Shown here one piece after another: positions 31,184 through 42,300 of a DNA stretch of 64,000 nucleotides (the stretch's first letter is position 1; every line of letters begins with the position of its first letter). This DNA comes from Saccharomyces paradoxus. Its lineage: Eukaryota; Ascomycota; Saccharomycetes; Saccharomycetales; Saccharomycetaceae. Under the pieces are notes generated by a model. That model was given only the letters and a program-made list of their open reading frames with translations. It searched no databases and was not told the DNA's origin. The stretch is from positions 372,001 to 436,000 of the forward strand of contig NC_047488.1 in the NCBI RefSeq assembly GCF_002079055.1, written 5' to 3'. Position numbers and translations under genes: made by a program.

Positions 31184-32796
31184 ATGCAATTCAAGAACGC
31201 TTTGACTGTTGCTCTTCTAAGTGCCTCCGCTCTAGCTGGTATGTAGACATTCTCCTGTTTTCTTCTTTTTTCTTTATTTGCCACTTTTACTTTAAGCCTG
31301 CTTCTTCCTCCTCACAAATTCCAGCTGTTTTCGTGGTTCTTTTTTTTTTCTTTTGATTGAAGGCCTTTTTTTTTCACGGTCTCGACGAACGCGGACGGAC
31401 GATGTGTGAAAATTTCCACAATAGGAAACATGTTTCGAGATCTCCTGAGAACAAATTCAGAGTATTCTTCACTATTTTGGCAGTAATGTACAGTTAGGGC
31501 AAATAATAAGACAGAATAACGTATATCTATAAATCTATCGGGAATACTAACTAATTTCTTTCAGCTAACTCATCTACTTCCATTCCATCTTCATGTAGTA
31601 TTGGCACTGAAGCCACCGCTACTGCTCAAGCTGATTTGGACAAAATCTCTGGCTGTAACACCATTGTTGGTAACTTAACCATTACCGGTGACTTAGGTTC
31701 TGCTGCTTTGGCTAGTATCCAAGAGATCGATGGTTCTTTGACCATCTTCAATGCCACTTCACTATCTTCCTTCTCCGCTGACTCCATCAAGAAAATCACC
31801 GGTGATTTGAACTTGAAGGAATTGACTATTTTGACCAGTGCTTCTTTCGGCTCTTTGCAAGAAGTTGACTCCATCAACATGGTCACTTTGCCTGCCATTT
31901 CTACCTTCTCCACCGATTTACAAAATGCTAACAACATTATTGTTTCCGACACTACTTTGGAAAGTGTTGAAGGTTTCTCCACTTTGAAGAAGGTCAACGT
32001 TTTCAACATCAACAACAATAGATATCTAAACTCTTTCCAATCTTCCTTGCAAAGCGTCTCCGATTCTTTACAATTCTCTTCCAACGGTGACAACACCACT
32101 TTGACTTTCGATGATTTGGTCTGGGCCAACAACATCACTTTGAGAGATGTTAACTCTATTTCTTTCGGTAGTTTACAAACTGTTAACGCTTCCTTGGGTT
32201 TTATTAATAACACTTTGCCAAGTTTGAACTTGACCCAATTGAGTAAAGTCGGTCAATCTTTGTCTATCGTATCCAACGATGAATTATCCAAGGCTGCTTT
32301 CAGTAATTTGACTGCCATTGGTGGTGGTTTCATCATTGCTAACAACACCCAATTGAAGGTCATTGACGGTTTCAACAAGGTCCAAACTGTTGGTGGTGCC
32401 ATTGAAGTTACTGGTAACTTCTCGACTTTAGACTTGTCTTCTTTGAAGTCTGTTAGAGGTGGTGCTAACTTCGACTCTTCTTCTAGTAACTTCTCTTGTA
32501 ATGCTTTGAAGAAGTTGCAAAGTAACGGTGCTATTCAAGGTGACTCTTTCGTTTGTAAGAACGGTGCTACATCTACCTCCGTTAAGTTGTCTTCCACTTC
32601 TACTGAATCTTCCAAGAGCTCTGCCACATCTTCTGCTTCTTCCAGCGGTGATGCTTCCAATGCACAAGCTAACGTTTCAGCTTCCGCTAGCTCTTCTTCC
32701 TCTTCTTCTAAGAAGTCTAAGGGTGCTGCTCCAGAACTTGTTCCAGCCACTTCATTCATGGGTGTCGTTGCTGCTGTTGCCGTTGCCTTACTATAA
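31184..32796 (+). CDS. ECM33: GPI-anchored cell-wall/plasma-membrane protein Ecm33 (one intron)
   Basis: Exon 1 is 31184-31238 (55 nt) and exon 2 is 31565-32796, giving 428 residues (S. cerevisiae about 429). The signal peptide MQFKNALTVALLSASALA is split from the mature chain exactly at the splice junction (codon GCT interrupted after G). The mature protein has Receptor-L/leucine-rich-like repeats rich in Asn sequons (NLTITG, NATSLSS, NNTTLT), then a Ser-rich stalk (about 315-395) and a GPI signal ending FMGVVAAVAVALL. It is needed for normal wall organisation and N-glycosylated mannoprotein layers. The paralogue PST1 lies on chromosome IV in S. cerevisiae. Confidence 0.96.
31239..31564 (+). 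other. ECM33 intron
   Basis: 326-nt intron: donor GTATGT (31239-31244), perfect branch site TACTAAC (31545-31551), acceptor TTTCAG ending at 31564. Confidence 0.95.
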
Positions 32797-33453
32797 AATT
32801 AAAGCAACAATTTGTGTTTCTATTATTACTTTAATTTCTTCTCCTCTAATGATTTCTTTACCATTCTTTTTTTTATGAGACGGTTGGTTCATCACTGAAT
32901 TTTATATGTAGATAAACTTTTGGCGTCGTTAATATCTTTTTTATTTCTAATTGTTACTATATTATTACTGTTTTGAAGTTCCAATTTCATCAACTTTTGC
33001 TAGCCAAATTAAAAGAACCGCTCAGACTTTTTTACAATCCCTTAGCTTTACCTAATATAATGAAATCTGTCTAAGTAATTAAAAAAAGAAAGGAAGTAAA
33101 GAAAAAAAAATAAGTAAACAAAATAAAATGTAAAAAAATTCTTACTACGGTTTAAAAAAGGAGCTTTTTTGTTAACGTTTCAAGCCTCTACGGAATCGTT
33201 AGAGTTTTTTAACGGATTGTTTTCTTGAAATAGTACAATATTATTTATACTTATTTATATCAATTAGTTCTCAAAATTCATTTCGAAAACTACAGTTATT
33301 TACACTGCTCTTCTCCTTTCTTATCAACAGGGAGAAAAAAAACAATTCGAAAAGAAATAGTCTAAAAAATTGTTAATTATGTACATATCTCTTATACGTA
33401 TAAAAAAGGTATAAAAAAAGGTATAAATCAAATAGATCATCTTGCGTTATCTA
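32797..33453. other. Convergent ECM33/TIF32 intergenic region, candidate replication origin
   Basis: 657 bp of strongly AT-rich DNA between two convergent genes, with long A-rich and T-rich asymmetric tracts (about 33075-33140). An 11/11 match to the ARS consensus lies on the minus strand at 33125-33135 (plus-strand AAAATGTAAAA). Convergent, A/T-asymmetric gaps are the usual site of yeast origins, but single ACS matches are frequent. Confidence 0.4.
33398..33428. repeat. Short tandem repeat of GTATAAAAAA(A)G near the TIF32 3' end
   Basis: About 2.6 copies of an 11-12-bp unit; probably part of the 3'-end region of TIF32 or ECM33. Confidence 0.8.
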
Positions 33454-36321
33454 TCACCTACCCCCCTTGGCTAATCTCTTGGCTCTCAACTTTTCAGCCA
33501 TAGTCATTTTCTTTGGACCAGAGGATGGAGTTGGGGTAGCTGGGGTGGACTCACCAGCGGTTTTACCAGCCAATTTTTGTTCAATGGCTTCTTCCATTTC
33601 TCTTTGTTTTTGAGCGATCATATCTAACTTAGCTTTATCTGGTGAAACGGTAGCCTTTGGTAGAGTGCTTGGTGTACTTGGAGGTTCCCTGTTTCCTGCG
33701 CGGAAAGAATATGGAGTTGGTTTCTTGGCAGCAGCTTCTTCGATCTCTCTTTGTTTACGGGTAGCCTCAGCAAGTTCTTGAGCACGCTTTTGTCTTTCAG
33801 CATTAGCAATTTCTTCTTTACGTCTTGCAACAGCTTCCTCATAACGATGTTTACGAACTTCTTCGATCCTGGCTTTTTTAGCAGCTTCCAATTCAGCCTT
33901 CTTTTGGTTACGGATGGCGGCTAATTCACTTTCCTTAGTACCTGACACGTTCTCTTTGAACTTCAAGTAATCACCATAAACCATGACCAAGTTCTTATGG
34001 TCAGCCATTCTAGCTTCGTATTCAGCCTTAGCGGCGTCGACAATTTTTTTCTTCATAGCTTCATATTTTGCAGTGTCTGTCTCTTGTAGCTTGTCAACTT
34101 CTTTTTGCAATAATGGCAATTCAACCTTCCTCAAAGCTCTTTCCGTATGGTCTAACTTCTTCATAGAATATTCCATACGACTTTCAAGTTCACTCTTGTT
34201 CTTTGACACTTCGGCTATAATAACCTGTTTGATGGTATCAAGATCTAGGCTTTTAGCTTCATTAGGATCGATGTAAACATGACCCTTAGCGTTCACCTCA
34301 GTGATCATCTTCGTGATTTCTCTTTCCTTGATGGCTTCGAATTCACGTTTCTTCTTTTCAATTAAACGACGGTGAGCTTCTTCTTCCAATTTGGCTTCAA
34401 TAGCGGCCTTCTCTTCCAAAATACGTTGTTGTCTGACTTCAGCATCCTGTTCGGCATGTAAGGCGGCATGTTCCATATGTTTTTGCTTTTGTTCTTGAGA
34501 TCTCTTGACACGTTCATCAACAATCTTGGAAATCTTTTCAAGATCATCCTTGTTCTTTTTAATTAAAGTTTCACGAGCAATTTTAACCTTTTCCATATAG
34601 GAAGCGTTGTTGAAACTGTCGACATCGTGCAGGACATTAGACAATTCAAGTAACTTGTTGTGGATGTAAGAATTGCGGATAATAACAGGATCAGATTCTT
34701 CTTCTTTTTCTTCGCCATCTTCATTTTCTTGTGGCTCAAGGGCTTCATCAGTTTCCTCCTTCTCTTCTTGCATTTCCGATTCTGTGTTATCTTCTTCAGG
34801 AATTTCTTTAGAAGCGGCTGATGCGAAAATGTCAAATGGGTCTTTGGCGAAAGTAACCTTAGCAGATTCATGATCAATGGAAATTGAGACATAATCCTCG
34901 ACAGCGGCTTGTAATAGAGATTTTTCAATTTCCCAGGCAGATAAATCTAGCGGAGCAGGTAGGGTAGCGAGTTCATATAATTCGGACTGGGAGACGGTAG
35001 TGAACTTTTGGGAGGCTGCAACAAAAACTCTTCTCATAATGACATCTCTTAATGGTGTAATGTATTGATTAAAGTAAGATTTAGAAGATAATTTGATCAA
35101 CAACTTTTCCAACTGCTGTTTGGCTGTATCGACATTGAAGTTAACTTCGATGATATCGTACAATTCTTTCAATTCCTCGTCAACTTTAGCATAAATAGAC
35201 TCATCTTCAATAATGGATTGCAACATTTCCTTTCTAGTTGGTTTGGCGTCCAAGTTTAATAAACGGTACATACGTAAATGAGGATCGTAGCCAATAGATG
35301 GAATCTCGTCTAGTTGAGTAGAAATAGCGGATAAGAAAATTGTAGAAGAATATGTCTTGAACTCTTCTTCTGTTGCTCTTGGATTGGTGGAGTATAATTT
35401 ATAAAACTTCTTCCAGGCAGTGGTGTGCAACAATGGATCACCGGAAACAAAGAAGACCTTGACGAGATTTTCGTAGTAGTTAGCCAAAGTAGATGGTTTA
35501 GGTGCACGTTTTGATGTCTTCATTAAGTGGAAAACATCTTCAATGGATCTATAAGCCTCGTGCCACAATTCCAACTTGACAGAAACGTCCACTTGTTGGA
35601 AACGTTGGTCCAAATAACGTTGTAAGGTGTCAGCATCGCTCAAGTCAACTAAATTATTGCCTGATTTACTTTGTTGGTAGTTAGCAGCGTCTAAATGTTG
35701 GCGTAACATCTCAGCCAATCTCTTGAATTCGTTTTTACGCTGATACTTCAAACAAAAATGCATGGTTTTTTTAACAACACCAGAATAGGTAATTTCCAAC
35801 AAAGCGTTGTTTCTTAATAAATCTAAGACAGCACGATATGATTCCCAAGTAAATCTCAACCATGAAGTAATAGCTTCATCGTTGAAACCAGCTACAGATT
35901 GATCTGATTCGTAAACAGAAATCAGCAGATTTTCTGGGGTGACACCACCTTCCAAATCATCATCGATTTCTTGCTTTTGAAGTTCGTCAGCTCTAGTTTG
36001 CTCAGAAGCGATTTTAGATTCGACTAAGTCAATGAATTTACGTGCAACAGCACCGACAGAAACCAAACCTTCAGTAGAACCTTGAATTAATTTTTTGTAT
36101 TGGTGCAAACCATCTTTAAGTAGCTTGCCTTTCTTAAGTTCAACACCGATCTCCAAAAATTTGAACACAACTGGTTCAACAGTGGAAGGTGTAGCCCAAC
36201 GGATTCTTCTGGCAGTTATGAAATCGTGCAAAGATTGTAAAGCAGCTTGTTTTTCGCCAACAGAAATAAGTTCATCTGCCCTCTTAATGGCATTTTCAGG
36301 ACGGAATGGTGGGGGAGCCAT
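33454..36321 (-). CDS. TIF32: eIF3a, largest subunit of translation initiation factor 3
   Basis: A 955-residue protein (S. cerevisiae Tif32/Rpg1 is about 964 aa), scaffold of eIF3 that links the complex to the 40S subunit and mRNA. It opens with [19 protein letters not shown]; the TPR-like/PCI region covers about residues 5-500 (PCI near 330-495), followed by an acidic patch (about 505-545, [16 protein letters not shown], length-variable). A long charged coiled coil (about 570-870) is rich in Lys/Glu/Arg heptads and contains the HCR1-like domain. The C-terminus is basic ([17 protein letters not shown]) and binds 18S rRNA helices. The shorter length is explained by the acidic and C-terminal low-complexity regions. 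Confidence 0.97.
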   Translation of the reverse strand: MAPPPFRPENAIKRADELISVGEKQAALQSLHDFITARRIRWATPSTVEPVVFKFLEIGVELKKGKLLKDGLHQYKKLIQGSTEGLVSVGAVARKFIDLVESKIASEQTRADELQKQEIDDDLEGGVTPENLLISVYESDQSVAGFNDEAITSWLRFTWESYRAVLDLLRNNALLEITYSGVVKKTMHFCLKYQRKNEFKRLAEMLRQHLDAANYQQSKSGNNLVDLSDADTLQRYLDQRFQQVDVSVKLELWHEAYRSIEDVFHLMKTSKRAPKPSTLANYYENLVKVFFVSGDPLLHTTAWKKFYKLYSTNPRATEEEFKTYSSTIFLSAISTQLDEIPSIGYDPHLRMYRLLNLDAKPTRKEMLQSIIEDESIYAKVDEELKELYDIIEVNFNVDTAKQQLEKLLIKLSSKSYFNQYITPLRDVIMRRVFVAASQKFTTVSQSELYELATLPAPLDLSAWEIEKSLLQAAVEDYVSISIDHESAKVTFAKDPFDIFASAASKEIPEEDNTESEMQEEKEETDEALEPQENEDGEEKEEESDPVIIRNSYIHNKLLELSNVLHDVDSFNNASYMEKVKIARETLIKKNKDDLEKISKIVDERVKRSQEQKQKHMEHAALHAEQDAEVRQQRILEEKAAIEAKLEEEAHRRLIEKKKREFEAIKEREITKMITEVNAKGHVYIDPNEAKSLDLDTIKQVIIAEVSKNKSELESRMEYSMKKLDHTERALRKVELPLLQKEVDKLQETDTAKYEAMKKKIVDAAKAEYEARMADHKNLVMVYGDYLKFKENVSGTKESELAAIRNQKKAELEAAKKARIEEVRKHRYEEAVARRKEEIANAERQKRAQELAEATRKQREIEEAAAKKPTPYSFRAGNREPPSTPSTLPKATVSPDKAKLDMIAQKQREMEEAIEQKLAGKTAGESTPATPTPSSGPKKMTMAEKLRAKRLAKGGR

Positions 36322-36659
36322 CTTGATATTTTTTGGAGCGCTTGTGTAGTTTATTCAAGAACCTTTTCCTTATTGCTATATGTACATCTACTTTCTTTTT
36401 AGTCCACAGGAAAATTTTTTCACTTTTGACAAAACAGCTCCGGCAGAGCGACTGAAAAATTATCATCTTTACCCGGTGGGTGATAATTATGATGAACAAA
36501 ATCCGATACCAGAATTAAAGGAAGAGATGCCTTGGCTTTGATAATTTTATAGAATTTATCACTAAAATATATAACATAGAGAAGAAATCTTGTCCATCAA
36601 AAACTTCTTGAACGAAAGAGACAAAGAATAAAAAACAAGTACATGCAAAATTGAAATAA
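36322..36659. other. Intergenic: TIF32 promoter / SEC18 3' region
   Basis: 338 bp, AT-rich; a near-palindrome GGGTGATAATTATGATG around 36476-36492 is the only notable pattern. Confidence 0.4.
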
Positions 36660-38936
36660 TTATGCGGATTGGGTCATCAGTTCAACAAGCTCGTTCACAG
36701 GGTCTTCATCGTGCCTTGCAGTTTCAATGTTCGTCAAAGTCTTTTTAATACCGACATTGAAGTTAGGGCAGCTCCGTGACAACTCATTAATCACTCTAAC
36801 TCTACCAGCATCATCAAGAAATTTTGATTCTATCATGACGTTGTTCAGTTCATCTAAATTGGTCATATTGGGGACTGCTATCTCATTGTCAAAACAACTC
36901 AAAATATCCATTTGCTGAAGTACCGAATAAGCTGATGTAGTAGTCATGATCAACAAACGACGGTCTTGGGGGGGTTTACGTTTCAACGCTACCTTTAGCA
37001 TTTGTAAAATGTTATTCGAAAATCTTGGACCAATTGGTACCCAATCAACCAGAGTCTCTAATGAATCAATAACAAGAATGTTTAGTGGAGATTTATATGC
37101 ATCTCTAAAAGTGTTATCGATATAAGCAATTTTTGCGCTTTCTGACATACCTGATAACTCATTGGGTGAAATTAATCTGATAAATGGAAATCCAGACTTC
37201 AGAGCAATTTCAGCGGCCAAAGCCGTTTTACCGGACCCTGCAGGGCCGTGAATTAATAGAGATACTAATCTGGATTTATCACTCTCGCGAACCTGGCGGA
37301 CGTAACGGGCCCCGTTTTTCAATATTGAGTTGACACGTTCGGAATAAAGCATCATTCCACCTTCTACACATGTTTTCAAATCTTCTTCGCTAATACCAAA
37401 AGCGGGAGTAACATCATTGAGGGCATTTAAGAAGTCTTCCCTTGTTACTTTAAGTTTTGCTATATCTTTTGTGTTGAGCTTTGTGGCACCTTTTCCGATG
37501 TTGACGGTTTTGTTGATCGCAAAAGAACTTGCACTTTTTACTAAACCTTCAATCTCAGCACCAGAGAAGTTTTTTGTTAACGCAGCTAACTCAGCTAGGT
37601 TAACATCATCGCTCATCATATTATTTTCCCTCATTTTCTTCGTCTGGATGTCGAAAATTTGGAGTCTTCCTTTTTCATCCGGTAAATGAATTTCAACTTG
37701 GACTTCAAATCTACCTGGACGTAAAAGAGCACTATCTATTAAATCCTTACGGTTGGTCATACCAATAACCAAAATATTATTCAATTGATCAACACCATCC
37801 ATTTTGGCTAATAATTGATTAACTACATTGTCACCTACACCGGTACCATCACCTCTTGAACCTCTCTGCTTGAAAACAGAATCCAGTTCATCGAAAATAA
37901 TGATATGTAAGGAGGATTCCTCACCCTTGGCCCGATATTCTGCTTCAGCATCCTTGAACAAATTACGAATATTTTCCTCTGAAGAACCAACGTACTTACT
38001 CAAAATTTCAGGACCGTTCACGATTTTGGGCTCTTTGGCATTCAGCATTGTACCAATCTTTCTTGCAATTAAGGTCTTACCAGTACCCGGAGGACCGTAT
38101 AATAACAAACCTTTAACATGAGAGATACCCAGCTTTTCTATAACTGAAGGCGGAAAAATTCGACTTGCAAAAGCTCTTCTAAAAATTTTAGTAAATTCTT
38201 TATCCAAACCACCGACACCCAAATCTTCAAACTTGAAATCCGGCCTAATAACAGCATTTGACCTTGGTCTTAATGAGTTCGATGATTTCAAATTAACTAA
38301 ACCATCTCTTCCTTTAAAAAAGTTGATTTGTGTTTGTTTCGTCAAAATTCCCTTCGTTTCTATCCCGGTTGCAACAGCGGATGTTGGTTCAATATCACCC
38401 AAATCGATTGCTTGGACATTTCTAACCTTCAAGTCAAAGAAATGACCTTGAAATTCCATGATAAGGTATTGAGTTGGAGAAAATATTTGGGATTCGTAAC
38501 AGCGAACGAATTGTTTGGCTAACTCATCCTGATCGAATACTGTGCTGACCGCCTTACCTCTGGCTCTAAATGAGATATCTATATCTATTGAACCGAGATA
38601 CGACTGCTTACTGGAGTACTTGAACAAATCAAATGCCTTTGCTTGAACGTCCTGATTTAGGGACCAACCACCCCAGGTACGCTGGTTACCGTTGAACCCA
38701 ATGGTTCCCGGCGGAATGTCGTTGGAGTGTCTGGTTGTGAAAACAAACAAATTGTCGATAATAATATAAATGTTATTGGGGAAGTCATTTGGTGAGACAG
38801 CAGCTACGTTTGCCAGTGCATAGGAGTTATTTGGGCAGTTTGACACCTTTAAATGGTGTGTACGGGTATCCACGTTTGTCATATCTGGTGGAGTATGATT
38901 TGCAGCAGCCTTTCCAAAACCAGGTATCTTAAACAT
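36660..38936 (-). CDS. SEC18: NSF ATPase Sec18
   Basis: The start is the ATG at 38936 (MFKIPGFGKAAAN), giving 758 residues as in S. cerevisiae; the two preceding codons are open but begin with TTG. Sec18 is the hexameric AAA ATPase that, with Sec17, disassembles SNARE complexes after membrane fusion at most steps of secretion. Domains are N (about 1-215), D1 with Walker A GPPGTGKT, Walker B IIIFDELDS and second-region-of-homology residues GMTNRKDLIDSALLRPGRFE, and D2 with GPAGSGKT and a degenerate Walker B (LVIDSLETL), which binds ATP mainly for hexamer stability. It is almost identical to the S. cerevisiae protein. Confidence 0.98.
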   Translation of the reverse strand: MFKIPGFGKAAANHTPPDMTNVDTRTHHLKVSNCPNNSYALANVAAVSPNDFPNNIYIIIDNLFVFTTRHSNDIPPGTIGFNGNQRTWGGWSLNQDVQAKAFDLFKYSSKQSYLGSIDIDISFRARGKAVSTVFDQDELAKQFVRCYESQIFSPTQYLIMEFQGHFFDLKVRNVQAIDLGDIEPTSAVATGIETKGILTKQTQINFFKGRDGLVNLKSSNSLRPRSNAVIRPDFKFEDLGVGGLDKEFTKIFRRAFASRIFPPSVIEKLGISHVKGLLLYGPPGTGKTLIARKIGTMLNAKEPKIVNGPEILSKYVGSSEENIRNLFKDAEAEYRAKGEESSLHIIIFDELDSVFKQRGSRGDGTGVGDNVVNQLLAKMDGVDQLNNILVIGMTNRKDLIDSALLRPGRFEVQVEIHLPDEKGRLQIFDIQTKKMRENNMMSDDVNLAELAALTKNFSGAEIEGLVKSASSFAINKTVNIGKGATKLNTKDIAKLKVTREDFLNALNDVTPAFGISEEDLKTCVEGGMMLYSERVNSILKNGARYVRQVRESDKSRLVSLLIHGPAGSGKTALAAEIALKSGFPFIRLISPNELSGMSESAKIAYIDNTFRDAYKSPLNILVIDSLETLVDWVPIGPRFSNNILQMLKVALKRKPPQDRRLLIMTTTSAYSVLQQMDILSCFDNEIAVPNMTNLDELNNVMIESKFLDDAGRVRVINELSRSCPNFNVGIKKTLTNIETARHDEDPVNELVELMTQSA

Positions 38937-39317
38937 ATTCAATTTATAAACGTTGAATATTTGGTATGATTTGCTCTTATCTTTGGGAGAAACTATAACG
39001 GTAGTAGTTAGAGGCTACGAATAAGCCAATTCCATAATTCTCGAAATTTAATATGTCTGACGTATAGTGTGATACCGAATTGACCACATAAGAAATACCT
39101 TTTTAGTGTCTTTTTAGTGACGCTAACGCATGCGGTTAAGAAAAAAAATACTAGGTGATATCCTAAAGAGAGGATAGTACAGAAGTATTCGGAGTACTTT
39201 AAATATTAAAGTACATCAAGCTGAACATCCTACGCCAACTAGAAGTAAATAATACAACCTTTATAAGCATAATGTATTTAATTAAAGATAAAATGTCCGA
39301 CTATTTAACACGCTCAT
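38937..39317. other. Intergenic: SEC18 promoter / SPT7 3' region
   Basis: 381 bp between two minus-strand genes. TTTTTAGTGTCTTTTTAGTGA near 39100-39120 contains a short 11-bp direct repeat (TTTTTAGTG[T/A]). Nothing else stands out. Confidence 0.4.
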
Positions 39318-42300
39318 TTATTGATTAAGGCGAGGAAGGCTCAAGCTAAATGAACTATTGCTGCCCATATTGGTATCATCAAAAGGATCTTCCATATCCA
39401 AAGAATCCAGTGGTTGGGGTGTTCCTGAAAATAGGGAAGAACCCACATCATTTTCTGTATGCACTCTGGAATTTACAGTTGTTGCTGGATCCGCTTTCTC
39501 GTCGTTTCCCAGGTCCTCTTCTGGAAGTATGAACGCGCTTGCAATCGGTTTCTTTTTGTATGCGGTACTTATTTTACCAGTAGGGGGCAATCTTGCCTTG
39601 GTGGCAGTCTTTTTTGAAACAAATTGATCTTCTTCTAATAAGACGAAGAAACTGTCTTCTGTCGAGGTGGTCGAGGTTCTATCATTCGCAGATGACTTGT
39701 TTTGCTTCGCTATATAGGCTTTAGAACGTTCATAGTCTTTTCTTAATAGCGGAAGTAGAGTATTCAAGTACGAACCAACATCGAGCATACCTTTCGTAAT
39801 CTTCTTGTACACGATGCTGTCTGATTCTTCCGGTTGGATTTTCTTGGCCTGCACTTTGGTTTCTCCGTCAACAGTTTGAAATTGAGTGGTTAATAACTGT
39901 AGTGGAACAGAAGAACTCAAAACTCCAAACTCCTTTTCCAATCCAAGCTCTCTAAAACCAAAGAAGTCTTCACCGGTCAATTCACTGGCAAAGTCACCGG
40001 TAAAAAAGCTTTGGCTCTCGTCTTCAAAATTTCTCTCAGATAACTCCTGCAAAGTTGGCCTTAATAGGGCTCTTAAAAAGTTCTCTAACTTCTGCTTGAT
40101 GTCCTGAAGTTTCTTAGTTTTTTTGCCAAATTCAGATTCAACATAGGAATATAGGTCATCCGGCCTGTTGATACCGTTTTCCAGCAATGTTGTTTGCAGC
40201 ATTTCCGCATTTGTTCCTCTATTTAAGGAGTTAGTTTCATGATGGAGTTTCAAAGTCTTGATCAGATTGGATAGGTAATCCCCGGCGATTTCGGTAAGCA
40301 TGTTTATCGCTGATGGATGAGCGGTTTCAAACCCATTAGCCATAGCAACCTTGGATACGTTCTTATGCATGAATTTCCATATCAGTTCCCTATTGTTTTT
40401 GTAATCATGGGTCGGAAGTTGGGACACAGGGTCAATATCAAGCGAGTCATCAATAATAGTGTAGTTATAAATGTGGCTATTGAGAAAAGCGTTGGGATTA
40501 TTTCTGGAGTTTTGAGCCGACAAAGGGCTCTGTAACATTCTAATCAAGGATATTTTATGGCAGATATGCCTAATTTGCTGAATTAGCGTGATGTTTTCGT
40601 TCATTTTAGGTGTTAGTCCCAAATCCTTGTTAGCTAGAAACCTGCTTTGTTTATTAATACCATTTTGAAGCATGCGGTCCACAGAGGCATCCTCCATCTT
40701 GTCCAATGTTTTAGTGTTTACTCCTTCGTATAATATGTCAGGAATGGCGTTACTGATGTCATATTCTTGTAAGAATCTGGTGTCATCTAACTCAATATCG
40801 TTAGGTTGCTTTTCAAAAGCCTCATTTCCATTTAGAGAGTGATCGTTATGAAATTGCAATTGGTCATCGTCCTCCTGTTTTAGTACTGTTCCAAAACCAT
40901 TTTTCATAATGGAGTCTTGCTCTATTTTCTGACGATATGATTCCAAAGCTTTCTGCTCTTTATATTCAAGGAAAAGTTGGTTAAAATTTTTCATTCTTTG
41001 TGGGTTTTTCAAAAATGCTTCTGAATCGCTATTCAATTTTCCGTTTTTAAAATAGTCAGCCCTTTTTAAGCAGATTTCGGCACGAACTTTAGCGGTTACA
41101 GTCTTCCATACAGATATTTCCAAATCGTCTCTATCATCGTCCTTTTCAAGTAAGTAAGATTGGGAGTCAGCCATGTCTTCGTCTTCGTCTTCATCATCAT
41201 CCTCTTCTTCTTCTTCCTCATTGTTTCCTTCTGCGTCCTTACTTTGTGCCGTTATACCCTGTGGACCGTCTTTTGTATCCTTTTTGACGTCTGCATCTTT
41301 TGTCGAATCTTCCGTTTTACCGGCTTTCTCAATCCTATCATGCTCCTCATTTTCCCCATTTTCTTTCTTATTACCGTTTTCATCGAAAGTTTCAGTAGAT
41401 AAGGCAGTTTTATCCTTTTCTTTTTCTCCTTCAGATATGGCGGAAGCTAGTTTGTCATTATTGATTGGTGTTTCGTCCTTGACAGTTTTAGAGTTGCCCT
41501 TTTCAGACGTTTTGTCATTCTTCTTTGCTAGCATATGAGCTCCCATATTTAGTCCCTTCCTCCCAGAACCAGCAACTTCTTCCTCCTCTTCTAACTCAAA
41601 GTCTTTATCTTTTTCCATATCTTCAATTTCTTTTTCTAAATCAGCCCTGTTTCGGATTGTGATATTTGGAATCATGGGAATCAACTGAAGAGATTTCTTT
41701 TGCATAGCAATAGCATGCCCTCTCAAAAAATGTGAAGGATCTGAATTATAGGTCAAGCAATTCTTCCATATTAGCATAATATCGTCTACGAATTCTTGCT
41801 TGGAGTCATATTGAAAGCTTTTCAATTTCTTCAAAACAGTATTCAGGTCCATAGACTTTTTGATGATTTGATGATAATTTGGGGCTTCTCTTTTGCTCAC
41901 TTTATTCAGAAATGGTGTAGAATGCTCAGTGTAGTTCCTCAATTCCAATACAACCTTTTCGCAGGCTTCGTATAACTCCTCTTGGCCAATTCTCTCATCT
42001 GATGTCCATTTTGACCGATTTTTTCTGACATCCATAATCAAATGTTTCAATTCGTAATCTGATATACCCAATTGGGATTTTTTTGGCTGAATAGATGATA
42101 GAAGGTGTTTTAGTGATAAATTTTCGATGCCTAGATTGACTGTTAAATCTATATTATTTTGTTTGGGGCGCTTGTTTCCGGTATCGCTGAATGTTGAACC
42201 TTCAGGAGTTAGTAATTCCTGGTTTGTATCTGGCTCATCATTTATCTTTTCATGATCTTGCTCATCGGTAGCTGCTTCTAAATTACTTCGACTTCGTTTC

